The notes under the pieces are model-generated. The model was not told the DNA's origin. It saw only the letters and a program-made list of their open reading frames with translations, and made no database searches. The translations under genes and the position numbers were made by a program. Positions 1 to 6,239 of a DNA stretch of 17,131 nt are shown here, piece after piece. This DNA is from Wenzhouxiangella sp. (GTDB lineage: Bacteria; Pseudomonadota; Gammaproteobacteria; Xanthomonadales; Wenzhouxiangellaceae). The stretch spans positions 1 to 17,131 of the forward strand of contig SKZJ01000241.1 of the NCBI GenBank assembly GCA_007127425.1, in the 5' to 3' direction. Within the stretch, counting starts at the first letter, position 1; each line of letters starts with the position of its first letter.

Positions 1-145
1 AAGCGGCGCTCGCCCAAGCCAAGCCGGAGCCTCCCGCAGAGGCACGCGCAACGGCTCCACTCCAGGGCTCCTTGCCCTGCGGGCAAACCGCCCTTGCGTT
101 TTCGCCTGCGCTGTCGCGCCCGTGCAGAGTTGTTCAGAGGTTCCA
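1..145. other. Non-coding GC-rich edge segment, possible repeat end
   Basis: No convincing gene lies here. The segment is rich in short self-complementary stretches, for example GGGC/GCCC blocks around 66-100. It ends at 127-144 with GAGTTGTTCAGAGGTTCC, which read on the other strand resembles the terminal inverted repeats of IS5-like elements. That similarity is from memory only. It could be the end of an interspersed repeat or a decayed element, or simply an intergenic region whose left gene is outside the window. Confidence 0.25.
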
Positions 146-152
146 AAACTGC

Positions 153-182
153 AGCGCCCTGGCCGAATCCGGCCAGGGCGCT
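153..182 (-). terminator. Strong hairpin terminator downstream of the solute-binding lipoprotein gene
   Basis: This is a perfect 13-bp inverted repeat, AGCGCCCTGGCCG paired with CGGCCAGGGCGCT, with a 4-nt loop at 166-169. It starts 18 nt beyond the minus-strand stop codon at 201. On the minus strand it is followed by GCAGTTTTGG, a short T run. Position and structure fit an intrinsic terminator for that gene. Confidence 0.75.
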
Positions 183-200
183 ATCTTGTTGTCCTCTGAG

Positions 201-1106
201 TCAGTGCAGCAAGGTGCTTTGATAGCCGGCCATTTCCTCTGGAAGCATCGGGCTTTCCAGCTTGAAAACGCTCCTGTCGTTCAACCTCAGACTCGAAATC
301 AGCTCGGCGTTGTGTCGCCGAAGGATGCCATCAAGCGTGCCATCTTCGGTAATCGCGGACATGCCCTTTCGGATCCTGCCTGCAAGCTCGGGATTGTCTG
401 GGTTGACATAGAAAAGCAATGGGAAAGGATAGTAGATCAAAATTTGATCGACCATCATCAATCCCTCGACCTCGTCTGCGCGATCGGCAAAAACCCCGTC
501 AATCTCGTTTGCTCCCAGTGCCGTGAAATCATACTGGTTGTCATGAAGGCGATCGAACATGTCGCCATAGGTGCCGCGCTCGATCACGTTGTAGCCGTTG
601 TGGCGAAAAATCTCTGCATCAGACCATGTATCGGGAATACCGACGCGTAACTTCTTGAGCTGATCTTCCGTTTCGATGCGAGCGAATTTCTCCTGATCTT
701 CAGCTCGGATGATCAGGACCCGAAAGCCCAGGATTCCATCCATAATCGCCTCAGGGATGACGATCTTGTCTTCATCCTCCAGCTTTCTGTTACCGGCGGT
801 TGTTACAAATACATCATGGCCATATTCCCTGAATGCACGGGATTCTCGATCGCCGTGATAATCCTCATCATGCTCCTCAAACTCCCACGTGCCGTATTCC
901 TCTCTGGTGGCCTCCAGGACGGCCATCAGTACGTCACGCTCATGCGATCGTCGGGCTTCTGTACGGCTGCCGACCCAAACGTTGATCACATTGGTCCTGG
1001 CAACATCACTGGTTTCGTGGTGTGTGCTCTCAACTCCCTCCGAACATCCGAACAGAAACAGGGTGGTGATGATGAAAACCGGGATAGTCAAAATGCGCTT
1101 TTTCAT
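201..1106 (-). CDS. Extracytoplasmic solute-binding lipoprotein (SBP_bac_3-like)
   Basis: The 301-residue product starts with a basic, hydrophobic leader ending in a lipobox, LFGC, with the lipidated Cys at residue 21. It should be exported and acylated. The rest has the look of a family-3 periplasmic binding protein: a strand-helix opening (INVWVGSRTEARR, about 41-53), a mid-protein segment resembling the lobe hinge (EDQLKKLRVGIPDTW, about 147-161), and a closing DGTLDGILRRHN motif typical of the family. Such proteins bind amino acids or other small solutes, but the ligand cannot be read here. No permease or ATPase gene is adjacent, so it may be an orphan or a signalling receptor. It lies 105 bp downstream of dgcN on the same strand. 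Its base composition looks lower in GC than dgcN/dgcA, which could indicate a separate origin. The ATG is chosen because it heads the signal sequence; the ribosome site (GTAGAGA) is modest. It ends before a strong hairpin. Confidence 0.72.
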   Translation of the reverse strand: MKKRILTIPVFIITTLFLFGCSEGVESTHHETSDVARTNVINVWVGSRTEARRSHERDVLMAVLEATREEYGTWEFEEHDEDYHGDRESRAFREYGHDVFVTTAGNRKLEDEDKIVIPEAIMDGILGFRVLIIRAEDQEKFARIETEDQLKKLRVGIPDTWSDAEIFRHNGYNVIERGTYGDMFDRLHDNQYDFTALGANEIDGVFADRADEVEGLMMVDQILIYYPFPLLFYVNPDNPELAGRIRKGMSAITEDGTLDGILRRHNAELISSLRLNDRSVFKLESPMLPEEMAGYQSTLLH

Positions 1107-1135
1107 GAATTCTCTACTTCGACCTGGATCAATCG

Positions 1136-1141
1136 ATCATA
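1136..1141 (-). promoter_or_regulatory. Possible -10 element for the solute-binding lipoprotein gene
   Basis: On the minus strand this reads TATGAT, a 5/6 match to the sigma-70 -10 consensus, 29 nt before the start codon at 1106. No good -35 hexamer sits at the right distance. It supports, weakly, transcription independent of the dgcA-dgcN pair upstream. Confidence 0.3.
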
Positions 1142-1211
1142 ACAACTCATGAAATCGTGCATCAGAAAGGCCGAGTGTGCTGGGAACAGGACGGCGACTT
1201 TTAACCGTAAA

Positions 1212-2249
1212 TCAGCCCGGCGTACCCGAAACGTCGAGTATGTAATTGACGAGGGCGTCACAGCCGTCGATCAGTGGATCGACGCAGGGCAGTCCGGTAC
1301 CCTCGGCGAGACGCTCCAGATACGCGGTGCGTTCGTTGGCCGGCAGTCTTGAAGTGTTGACCGATACACCGATGCAGCGGATATCGGGACTGGTACGACG
1401 GCCCATGCGAATGTGAGTCTCGATCACCTCATCCAGTGGCGGCAGGGTGAAGTGCGGCCAGCCCGATACGCGCTCACGCAGCGGATCGTGACAGACCACG
1501 AAGCCGTCGGGCTGCGAGCCGTGCAGCAAACCCAGGGCCACGCCGGAATAGCCGGGGTGGAAAATTGATCCCTGACCCTCGATCACATCGAAATGGTCCG
1601 GGTCGTTGGCCGGGGACAACAACTCGGCCGCCCCGGAGATGAAGTCCGCAACCACTGAATCAATGGGAATGCCCTCGCCGGCAATCATGATGCCGGTCTG
1701 GCCGGTCGCCCGGCAGGTGGACTTCGCGCCGGCCCGGCGCAGCGACTGATCCAGGGCCAGGGCCGTGTATTTCTTGCCGATGGCACAGTCGGCGGCGACC
1801 GTCAGGATGCGTCGGCCGGAACGCTTCTTGCCGTTGCCGACAGGCAGGTTGGCGGGGGGCACACGCACGTCGACGAGGCGGGCGCAGCCGGCTTCAGCGG
1901 CCGCGGCCAGGCCGGGGCGGTCACGCAGGCGCAGGTGCAGACCACTGACAATGTCCATACCCGCCCGGGCTGCTTGCTCGATGACCGCCCACCATGATTC
2001 CGGCACCACCCCACCGACTGGCGCCACGCCCAACACCAGGCTGCCACAGCCGGCATCGGCGGCCTGGTTCAGGGTCAGGTCCGGCACACCCAGGTCGACC
2101 TCGCAGCCGTCGAAGCGGAGTTGGCCGGCCACTTTGTCCGGGCACCACTGCACGATGCCCTGTGCGGTCTTGGCAAAGGTGGGATCGGTCTCGGCACCGA
2201 TCAGCAAGAGGTAGGGCGGCTTCAAACGGACACGGGTCAGCGAGGTCAT
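1212..2249 (-). CDS. dgcN: D-glutamate N-acetyltransferase DgcN (DUF1611 family)
   Basis: This 345-residue cytoplasmic protein has the DUF1611 layout: an N-terminal Rossmann-like half (about 10-140) and a C-terminal P-loop-like half. The signature nucleotide- or CoA-binding loop is ADCAIGKKYTAL at about 153-164, followed by ATGQTGIMIAG (181-191) and EGQGSIFHPGY (224-234), all characteristic of the family. DgcN is known to acetylate D-glutamate to N-acetyl-D-glutamate, which the partner epimerase DgcA converts to N-acetyl-L-glutamate. Here dgcA lies directly upstream with a 12-nt gap on the same strand, so the two are almost certainly co-transcribed; this pairing is the main support for the call. 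Older annotations name the family only as DUF1611 or as an epimerase-like protein. The ribosome site before the ATG is weak, perhaps reflecting translational coupling to dgcA. No deacetylase or DgcR-type regulator is seen nearby. Confidence 0.85.
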   Translation of the reverse strand: MTSLTRVRLKPPYLLLIGAETDPTFAKTAQGIVQWCPDKVAGQLRFDGCEVDLGVPDLTLNQAADAGCGSLVLGVAPVGGVVPESWWAVIEQAARAGMDIVSGLHLRLRDRPGLAAAAEAGCARLVDVRVPPANLPVGNGKKRSGRRILTVAADCAIGKKYTALALDQSLRRAGAKSTCRATGQTGIMIAGEGIPIDSVVADFISGAAELLSPANDPDHFDVIEGQGSIFHPGYSGVALGLLHGSQPDGFVVCHDPLRERVSGWPHFTLPPLDEVIETHIRMGRRTSPDIRCIGVSVNTSRLPANERTAYLERLAEGTGLPCVDPLIDGCDALVNYILDVSGTPG

Positions 2250-2261
2250 GGGTGCAATATA

Positions 2262-3236
2262 TCAACCCCAGAGTGCGGGTTCCGGCGGCGACACGCGGCC
2301 GTCCTCGAAGGACATGGCCTGATCGCGATCGCGCTCCAGGAACAGGGCGCCGTCCAGGTCGACATATCGGCAGAGCTGGGCGACGACAAAACCCGGCGCC
2401 ATGGCCAGGGAGGTGCCCACCATGTTGCCGACCATCAACTCCAGGCCGCGTCCCCGGGCCAGGTAGGCGAGTTCCAGCGCCTCGGTCAGGCCACCGGTCT
2501 TGTCGAGCTTGATGTTGATCATCTGGTAGCGGCCGGCCGCAGTTTCGAACTCGGAGCGGTCCAGGCAGGACTCGTCGGCACACAGCGGCACCGGCGGGTC
2601 GTAACCTTCCAGCGCCTCATCATCGCCACGGGGCAGCGGTTGCTCGATCATGGCAATACGCAGGTCGCGAAATTTCGGCGCCAACGCCACGAGTTGTTCG
2701 AAGGTCCAGCCCTGGTTGACGTCGACAACGATCTCGGCGGTGGGACGTGCCTGACGCACTGCGCGGATACACTCCAGCGGTTGCTCGCCACTCAGCTTGA
2801 CCTTGATCCGGTCGCTGGCGATCGCCTGGGCTGCCGTTGCCATCCGCTCGGGTGTGTCGATGCCGACCGTACCGAAGGTAAAGGTCTCGCCGGGATGGAT
2901 ATCCACCAGTTCCCAGACGCGCTTGCCGGCCTGCTTGGCTTCCAGGTCCCAGAGCGCGCAGTCGATGGCGTTGCGTGCACCGCCGGCCGGGAGCAGCGAC
3001 AGCAGTTCCTGGCGATCGGCGCCGGCCTCGAGGGCGGTGCGCACAGTCTCCGCCTGGGCCAGCATGGTGGCACCGTTCTCGTCCAGGTAGTACACGCCGG
3101 TGGCCTCGCCACGGCCGATGTGGCCGTCCTCGACGATCTCCACATGCAGGGCCTCCACGCCGGTGAAGACGTGGCCGGTGATGACGAACGGGTAACGGAG
3201 TTTCCAGTCTTCCCGATGAAAAGCGATCTGGCGCAT
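2262..3236 (-). CDS. dgcA: N-acetyl-D-glutamate racemase DgcA (enolase superfamily, dipeptide-epimerase type)
   Basis: This 324-residue enolase-superfamily enzyme has a capping domain (about 1-115) and a TIM-barrel. Catalytic features are all visible: the KxK motif with K145 and K147 (IKVKLSG), metal ligands D172 (DVNQGW), E198 (IEQP) and D221 (CADES), and the second acid/base K243 in NIKLDKTGG. This is the muconate-lactonizing/dipeptide-epimerase subgroup, which would give a generic 'dipeptide epimerase' label. Immediate linkage to dgcN points instead to racemisation of N-acetyl-D-glutamate to N-acetyl-L-glutamate in D-glutamate catabolism. A good ribosome site, AAGGAAA, lies 6 nt before the ATG. 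It is the first gene of the dgcA-dgcN operon; the promoter should lie in the 335-bp gap upstream, but I could not identify it. Alternative: an L-Ala-D/L-Glu epimerase acting in murein recycling. Confidence 0.85.
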   Translation of the reverse strand: MRQIAFHREDWKLRYPFVITGHVFTGVEALHVEIVEDGHIGRGEATGVYYLDENGATMLAQAETVRTALEAGADRQELLSLLPAGGARNAIDCALWDLEAKQAGKRVWELVDIHPGETFTFGTVGIDTPERMATAAQAIASDRIKVKLSGEQPLECIRAVRQARPTAEIVVDVNQGWTFEQLVALAPKFRDLRIAMIEQPLPRGDDEALEGYDPPVPLCADESCLDRSEFETAAGRYQMINIKLDKTGGLTEALELAYLARGRGLELMVGNMVGTSLAMAPGFVVAQLCRYVDLDGALFLERDRDQAMSFEDGRVSPPEPALWG

Positions 3237-3571
3237 GAGCTGTTTCCTTGCAGTACGGTCTGGAAAGACGGCCTGCCTGCCGGCCCATGGGCGCGGTTGC
3301 GCTACACCGGTGTGGGGCTTTGCGGCCTGTTCATGATCTGGTTCTACCCCGGGTTGGATCCGGAGACCGCATCGACGGCGGCACTCGACCGCCGGGGCGC
3401 AGGACTGCGCAGGCCCGTGCGCGGTCTGCTGGACTCCGCGGTGCTATCCCAAGGCGACATCATCGCACTGGTCGCACGGGGCTACAACATAGTCGGTTGT
3501 CTGGGGGTCCGGCGGCCCGGGAGTCCGGGCCGCATTGATTGCTGTCGTTCACCGTTTCCGGCGAAGGTGGA
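3237..3571. other. Intergenic region upstream of dgcA
   Basis: This 335-bp gap contains the dgcA ribosome site (3243-3249) and a hairpin (3512-3533), and should contain the dgcA promoter, which I could not place with confidence. On the plus strand an open frame runs from an ATG at 3216 to a stop at 3590 (124 residues). It includes a hydrophobic stretch (LCGLFMIWFY) and GC-rich third positions. However, it overlaps the dgcA start, has no ribosome site, and reads straight through the hairpin. I regard it as only a weak candidate gene. Confidence 0.5.
3512..3533 (-). terminator. GC-rich hairpin, probable terminator of the upstream secreted-protein gene
   Basis: A perfect 9-bp inverted repeat, GCGGCCCGG with CCGGGCCGC, closes a 4-nt loop (3521-3524), 38 nt beyond the minus-strand stop at 3572. 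There is no clear T run on either strand, so termination is inferred from stem strength and position. It would insulate dgcA from the upstream gene. Confidence 0.55.
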
Positions 3572-4330
3572 TCAATCCTCGCCGGAGTAACTGAGGTCGT
3601 CCTCGCGGCGCAACAGGGCGGTGAAGTACTCCGAGTCGTCACGCAGCGAGTTGCCGAATTGTTCCCAGAGCTCCTCGGCGCGCGCCTCACCGGCGGCCTC
3701 GACCAACGCCTCGTAGGGGCTGGTCGAGTCGTCCATGGCGGCAAAGTTGTTGTATGGGACAACCACGAAGTAATCGGGCTCGGTGCTGTCGTTGCCCATC
3801 ACGTTGTACCAATTGCCCATTTGCGGGTATTCGGCTTCCTTCAGGGTGCCGGCAATCGTGCCGACGGTTTCACGGAACGCTCTGCCGTCCTTGACCCGGA
3901 ACTGGTGCAATCGCACCACGCTGTAGCCTTCGGCATCTCCACTCCAGTCGGCCATGTGGCGGGCATAGTAGGTCTCGACCGATCTCGCATGTGAGGTCAG
4001 GCTGTCGTGATGTTCCGACCAGCAGGCCCGGACCGCCTCGTTGACACTGTCCAGCTCGGCCCAGTTGTCCATGGTCGAGACGAAGTGATATTCACGTCCT
4101 TTGCCGCCGACGTTGCTCCAGGCGCTCCAAGCGCCCTCATACTCACGTTCCACCAGGCACTGGTGGTAGGCCTTGACGTCCTCGTTGAACTTCATGTCGT
4201 GGCCGATCTTGACCCCGACCTTGGTGATTTCGAGGAGGTAGCCGTCATTGTTTTCCTGAGCAAACGCCGTTGAGCCTGCCGCCAGGAGGGCGCAGGTGCC
4301 GAGTGCCAGGATCAGTTGCATGTATTTCAT
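3572..4330 (-). CDS. Secreted protein with two ferredoxin-like (dimeric alpha/beta-barrel) halves, function unknown
   Basis: I do not recognise a characterised homologue. The 252-residue product starts with a clear signal peptide (hydrophobic LILALGTCALLAAG, likely cut after AFA at residue 24), so it is probably periplasmic. The mature part looks like two versions of one module. The first opens with GYLLEITKVGVKIGHDMKF and closes with REYHFVSTMDNWAELD. The second opens with YSVVRLHQFRVKDGRAFRE and closes with PDYFVVVPYNNFAAMD. This strand-helix-strand pattern fits the alpha/beta-barrel (ABM/NIPSNAP/EthD-like) superfamily. The ATG at 4330 is preferred over one 13 codons upstream because it begins the signal peptide and has GGGAG about 9 nt before it. 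It appears monocistronic, with a CRP/Clp-type site about 54 nt upstream and a hairpin downstream, so expression may follow carbon or cAMP/c-di-GMP status. Binding and enzyme roles are both possible. Confidence 0.7.
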   Translation of the reverse strand: MKYMQLILALGTCALLAAGSTAFAQENNDGYLLEITKVGVKIGHDMKFNEDVKAYHQCLVEREYEGAWSAWSNVGGKGREYHFVSTMDNWAELDSVNEAVRACWSEHHDSLTSHARSVETYYARHMADWSGDAEGYSVVRLHQFRVKDGRAFRETVGTIAGTLKEAEYPQMGNWYNVMGNDSTEPDYFVVVPYNNFAAMDDSTSPYEALVEAAGEARAEELWEQFGNSLRDDSEYFTALLRREDDLSYSGED

Positions 4331-4356
4331 AGCCGTATCTCCCGGATAGAGGGGCG

Positions 4357-4365
4357 CATAGTGTA
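4357..4365 (-). promoter_or_regulatory. Probable -10 region of the secreted alpha/beta-barrel protein gene
   Basis: On the minus strand this reads TTACACTAT-like sequence (TACACT or CACTAT as the hexamer), about 30 nt before the start codon at 4330. Either choice puts the transcription start near 4351-4353 and the centre of the CRP-type site about 38-41 nt upstream of it. That is close to the -41.5 geometry of class II CRP activation, in which the regulator replaces the -35 element. No good -35 hexamer is present, which agrees. Confidence 0.4.
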
Positions 4366-4383
4366 ACACTTTTTATTCCTAAG

Positions 4384-4399
4384 TGTGATCTATATCACA
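4384..4399 (-). promoter_or_regulatory. CRP/Clp/Vfr-family binding site
   Basis: The sequence TGTGATCTATATCACA has both consensus half-sites intact (TGTGA and TCACA) with the canonical 6-bp spacer. The flanks (AAG on the left, TTTT on the right) also suit the AT-rich outer positions. In Gammaproteobacteria this is the target of CRP, of Vfr in pseudomonads and of Clp in xanthomonads. The nearest plausible target is the minus-strand secreted-protein gene beginning at 4330. FNR is less likely because its half-site is TTGAT. Confidence 0.75.
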
Positions 4400-4492
4400 T
4401 TTTGGGCTGGTAATCGGGAAATTGCGGGGCATTCATTGGGACGACTTCTACAAGGCTGGAGCTGGACTCCTCCGGCCCCACCGTTAGCAAGC

Positions 4493-4675
4493 TCACGATT
4501 CCCTTTCGCCTGGGTCATCCGGCTGGTGCGCTTCATCAGCTTCGGCATCCTTCGTTCGCTTCCTCTCAGCCTTCTCCAGCATCGCCTCAAGCGCCCCGAG
4601 CTCGTCGGCCAGGCCGGGGGAGGGAGGAGACCGGGGATTGCGCGCCGGGCGGACGTGCTTTGGGCACTTTTTCAT
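4493..4675 (-). CDS. Possible small hydrophilic protein (60 residues), hypothetical
   Basis: I do not recognise this protein. The ORF starts MKKCPKHVRPARNPR, is rich in Lys, Arg, Glu and Pro, and has a predicted helical middle (LADELGALEAMLEKAERKR) followed by an acidic tail. Codon choice favours G or C in third position (for example AAG, CTG, GCC, GAC), like the true genes of this window, which is the main reason to list it. Against it, no ribosome site lies close to the ATG (the nearest AGGA is about 25 nt upstream) and the protein is very short. The same frame stays open upstream to 4807, but that part has poor protein character. It follows the paralog operon on the same strand, separated by the 4760-4803 repeat. 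It may be spurious. Confidence 0.3.
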   Translation of the reverse strand: MKKCPKHVRPARNPRSPPSPGLADELGALEAMLEKAERKRTKDAEADEAHQPDDPGERES

Positions 4676-4759
4676 GTTCGATGCTGAATGGACGTCACGT
4701 TCCTGGTGGATCCGGCGGCTGTTGCATTCAGCTTGCCTCCATACGTTCCTGAAATGGCG

Positions 4760-4803
4760 CCGCTCCGCCGGCCCGGAGTAACTGCACCGAGCCGGTGGAG
4801 CGG
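4760..4803. repeat. Long imperfect inverted repeat (13-bp arms, 18-nt loop)
   Basis: Arms CCGCTCCGCCGGC (4760-4772) and GCCGGTGGAGCGG (4791-4803) pair over 13 positions. The single odd position is G-U in a plus-strand RNA and A-C in a minus-strand RNA. No T run follows on either strand. It lies 45 nt past the stop of the second paralog gene, so it may be a terminator or 3'-end stabiliser for that operon, or a structured repeat. Confidence 0.5.
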
Positions 4804-4848
4804 TCATTCACTCCGTCTCGTACTTTGAGCCGGAAGTTACAGCGGTTG

Positions 4849-6195
4849 CTAAGTGCCTGTACGGTTCACCGCCTTGTAGGCCGCGCGATACCATCGGTAC
4901 GAGTCCTTGAATTTCAACTCGTCGAGGAAGTCCCTGGCCCGCGTGTAATCACGCTCGGCCTGATCGGTCGAATGCCCATGTGCCGATGCCTCGTCGATGG
5001 TGTCCCGAACAATGAGATCAACCAACTCCAGGTGACCGCCGAAGGACCCGGGTAGCTGGAACAGTGCGACCGGACCCGAGGTGTCACCCAGGTTCTTTTC
5101 GATATGCAGGCGAAGGTTCTCGTCCCGGAAGTCGTCAAGCGCCGTCAGATTTGAATCAATGGCGGTATCAATCGAATCGGAACGGTCGTTGACGAGCACG
5201 GTAATGTTCTCAGCAAGATCACCAATCCCGTTAATGATTGCACTCTCGCTGCCTTCCAGGGCAACGGTGAGATTGTCTTCCGCTGTCTCGACCCTCGTCT
5301 TCAATTCCGTTTCGGAACTCGAGATCGACGTCGTTACGCTGGATTGCAGGTTCGCAATCGCTGTCGTCATCACGGTGAGGGCGTTGTTCAGAGCGTTATT
5401 GACCGTGCTCGATGACTGGTTGATTCTTGTTGACACTCCGGCTGACAGGTCTCCGATGTCTCCCGAGATATGGTGCAGGCGATCATAGTTGGCGCCCTGG
5501 GTGACGCCGTCTATCATGCCCTCACAGAGCTGAACATTTTCATTGATGCCCGCTGCGATCAGGTAGGCGATGTCGCTGATGAGGCAAAACAGGCTCAAGT
5601 TGGTTCCGGCGATGACCTGATCGCAGACCTTGGCCGCAGTATCCTTGACCGCTTCAAGACTGATATGGGTGTTGAGCAGCACGTAGCGCAGTTCGGGAGA
5701 GGCAGGAGTCTGGGAGTTGCAGTTCCCGTTGGCACCTACGGTGTCAGAGGGGACCCCCTCCTCGTCCTGGTCTCCGATGCCGATCTGTATCGCCCATGGC
5801 ACATCGATCGGTTCCTGGACCGGGAACTGGGATGTGGAGGTTTGACTCTGCATCATGAAATGCATCGTTTCATCCGGCGTGGAGGAACCGTCTCCATGCT
5901 GCGCCAGCGCCCAGACCGCGTCCTTCAGATGGTGGATTTGTTCCCGAAACTGTTCATCGACGTGCACCATCTCCGAATCCGGAACCAGGGCTACGCGTTG
6001 GCGCAACTGCCGCGTCAATACCTCCGTGAGATGAGTGCCGGACCATTGCGCCGATGCGACCTCGTAGTGGTCGATGATTTCCGTCAGCGCCTCGCGGGTA
6101 TCAGCGGGTTGCATACTCTGGACCGAAAGCGGCAGAGCCAGCACACCGCTGATGATGCATGTGTTCATCGCTTTTAGAAATGATTTGAATTTCAT
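4849..6195 (-). CDS. Secreted coiled-coil protein with TPR-like C-terminus, paralog 2, function unknown
   Basis: I do not recognise a named family. The 448-residue product begins with a signal-peptide-like leader (MKFKSFLKAMNTCIISGVLALPL) and should be exported. Next come a mixed helical region to about residue 140, a core with four cysteines (GNC, KVC, LFC, QLC) around a hydrophobic stretch LSLFCLISDIAYLIAAG, and a long Ser/Thr/Asn-rich helical region (about 255-370) with heptad-like hydrophobics. It then has a conserved DENLRLHIEKNLG block and a TPR-like end (ARDFLDELKFKDSYRWYRAAYKAV). The same order of blocks occurs in the gene just upstream, so the two are tandem paralogs. The ATG at 6195 was chosen over one 27 codons earlier because it begins the leader and has AGGAG 9 nt before it. 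The gap to the upstream gene is 44 nt, implying one operon. The hydrophobic core could anchor it in a membrane or mediate assembly. Confidence 0.7.
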   Translation of the reverse strand: MKFKSFLKAMNTCIISGVLALPLSVQSMQPADTREALTEIIDHYEVASAQWSGTHLTEVLTRQLRQRVALVPDSEMVHVDEQFREQIHHLKDAVWALAQHGDGSSTPDETMHFMMQSQTSTSQFPVQEPIDVPWAIQIGIGDQDEEGVPSDTVGANGNCNSQTPASPELRYVLLNTHISLEAVKDTAAKVCDQVIAGTNLSLFCLISDIAYLIAAGINENVQLCEGMIDGVTQGANYDRLHHISGDIGDLSAGVSTRINQSSSTVNNALNNALTVMTTAIANLQSSVTTSISSSETELKTRVETAEDNLTVALEGSESAIINGIGDLAENITVLVNDRSDSIDTAIDSNLTALDDFRDENLRLHIEKNLGDTSGPVALFQLPGSFGGHLELVDLIVRDTIDEASAHGHSTDQAERDYTRARDFLDELKFKDSYRWYRAAYKAVNRTGT

Positions 6196-6239
6196 CTCGA
6201 TACTCCTGAATGTTCTGTGCAATTCGTGCTTTCCACTTG

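Larger units (their letters stand above)
4404..4848. other. Sparsely coding gap between the paralog operon and the CRP-controlled gene
   Basis: About 445 bp separate the end of the second paralog gene from the CRP-type site. It holds one possible 60-codon minus-strand gene (4493-4675) and a long imperfect inverted repeat (4760-4803). No RNA gene or insertion-sequence end is visible. Other open frames here lack ribosome sites and look like noise. Confidence 0.5.

Noticed and set aside
2121..3215. Long plus-strand open frame opposite dgcA and the start of dgcN
   Set aside because: It lies antisense to two enzymes with complete catalytic motifs. In GC-rich DNA the opposite strand often stays open. 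The translation matches no family pattern.
4384..4399. FNR/ANR box reading of the 4384-4399 palindrome
   Set aside because: FNR half-sites are TTGAT/ATCAA; here they are TGTGA/TCACA, which specifies the CRP class.
5470..6177. 235-codon plus-strand frame opposite paralog 2
   Set aside because: Antisense shadow; the minus-strand reading has a signal peptide, a ribosome site and clear similarity to its neighbour.
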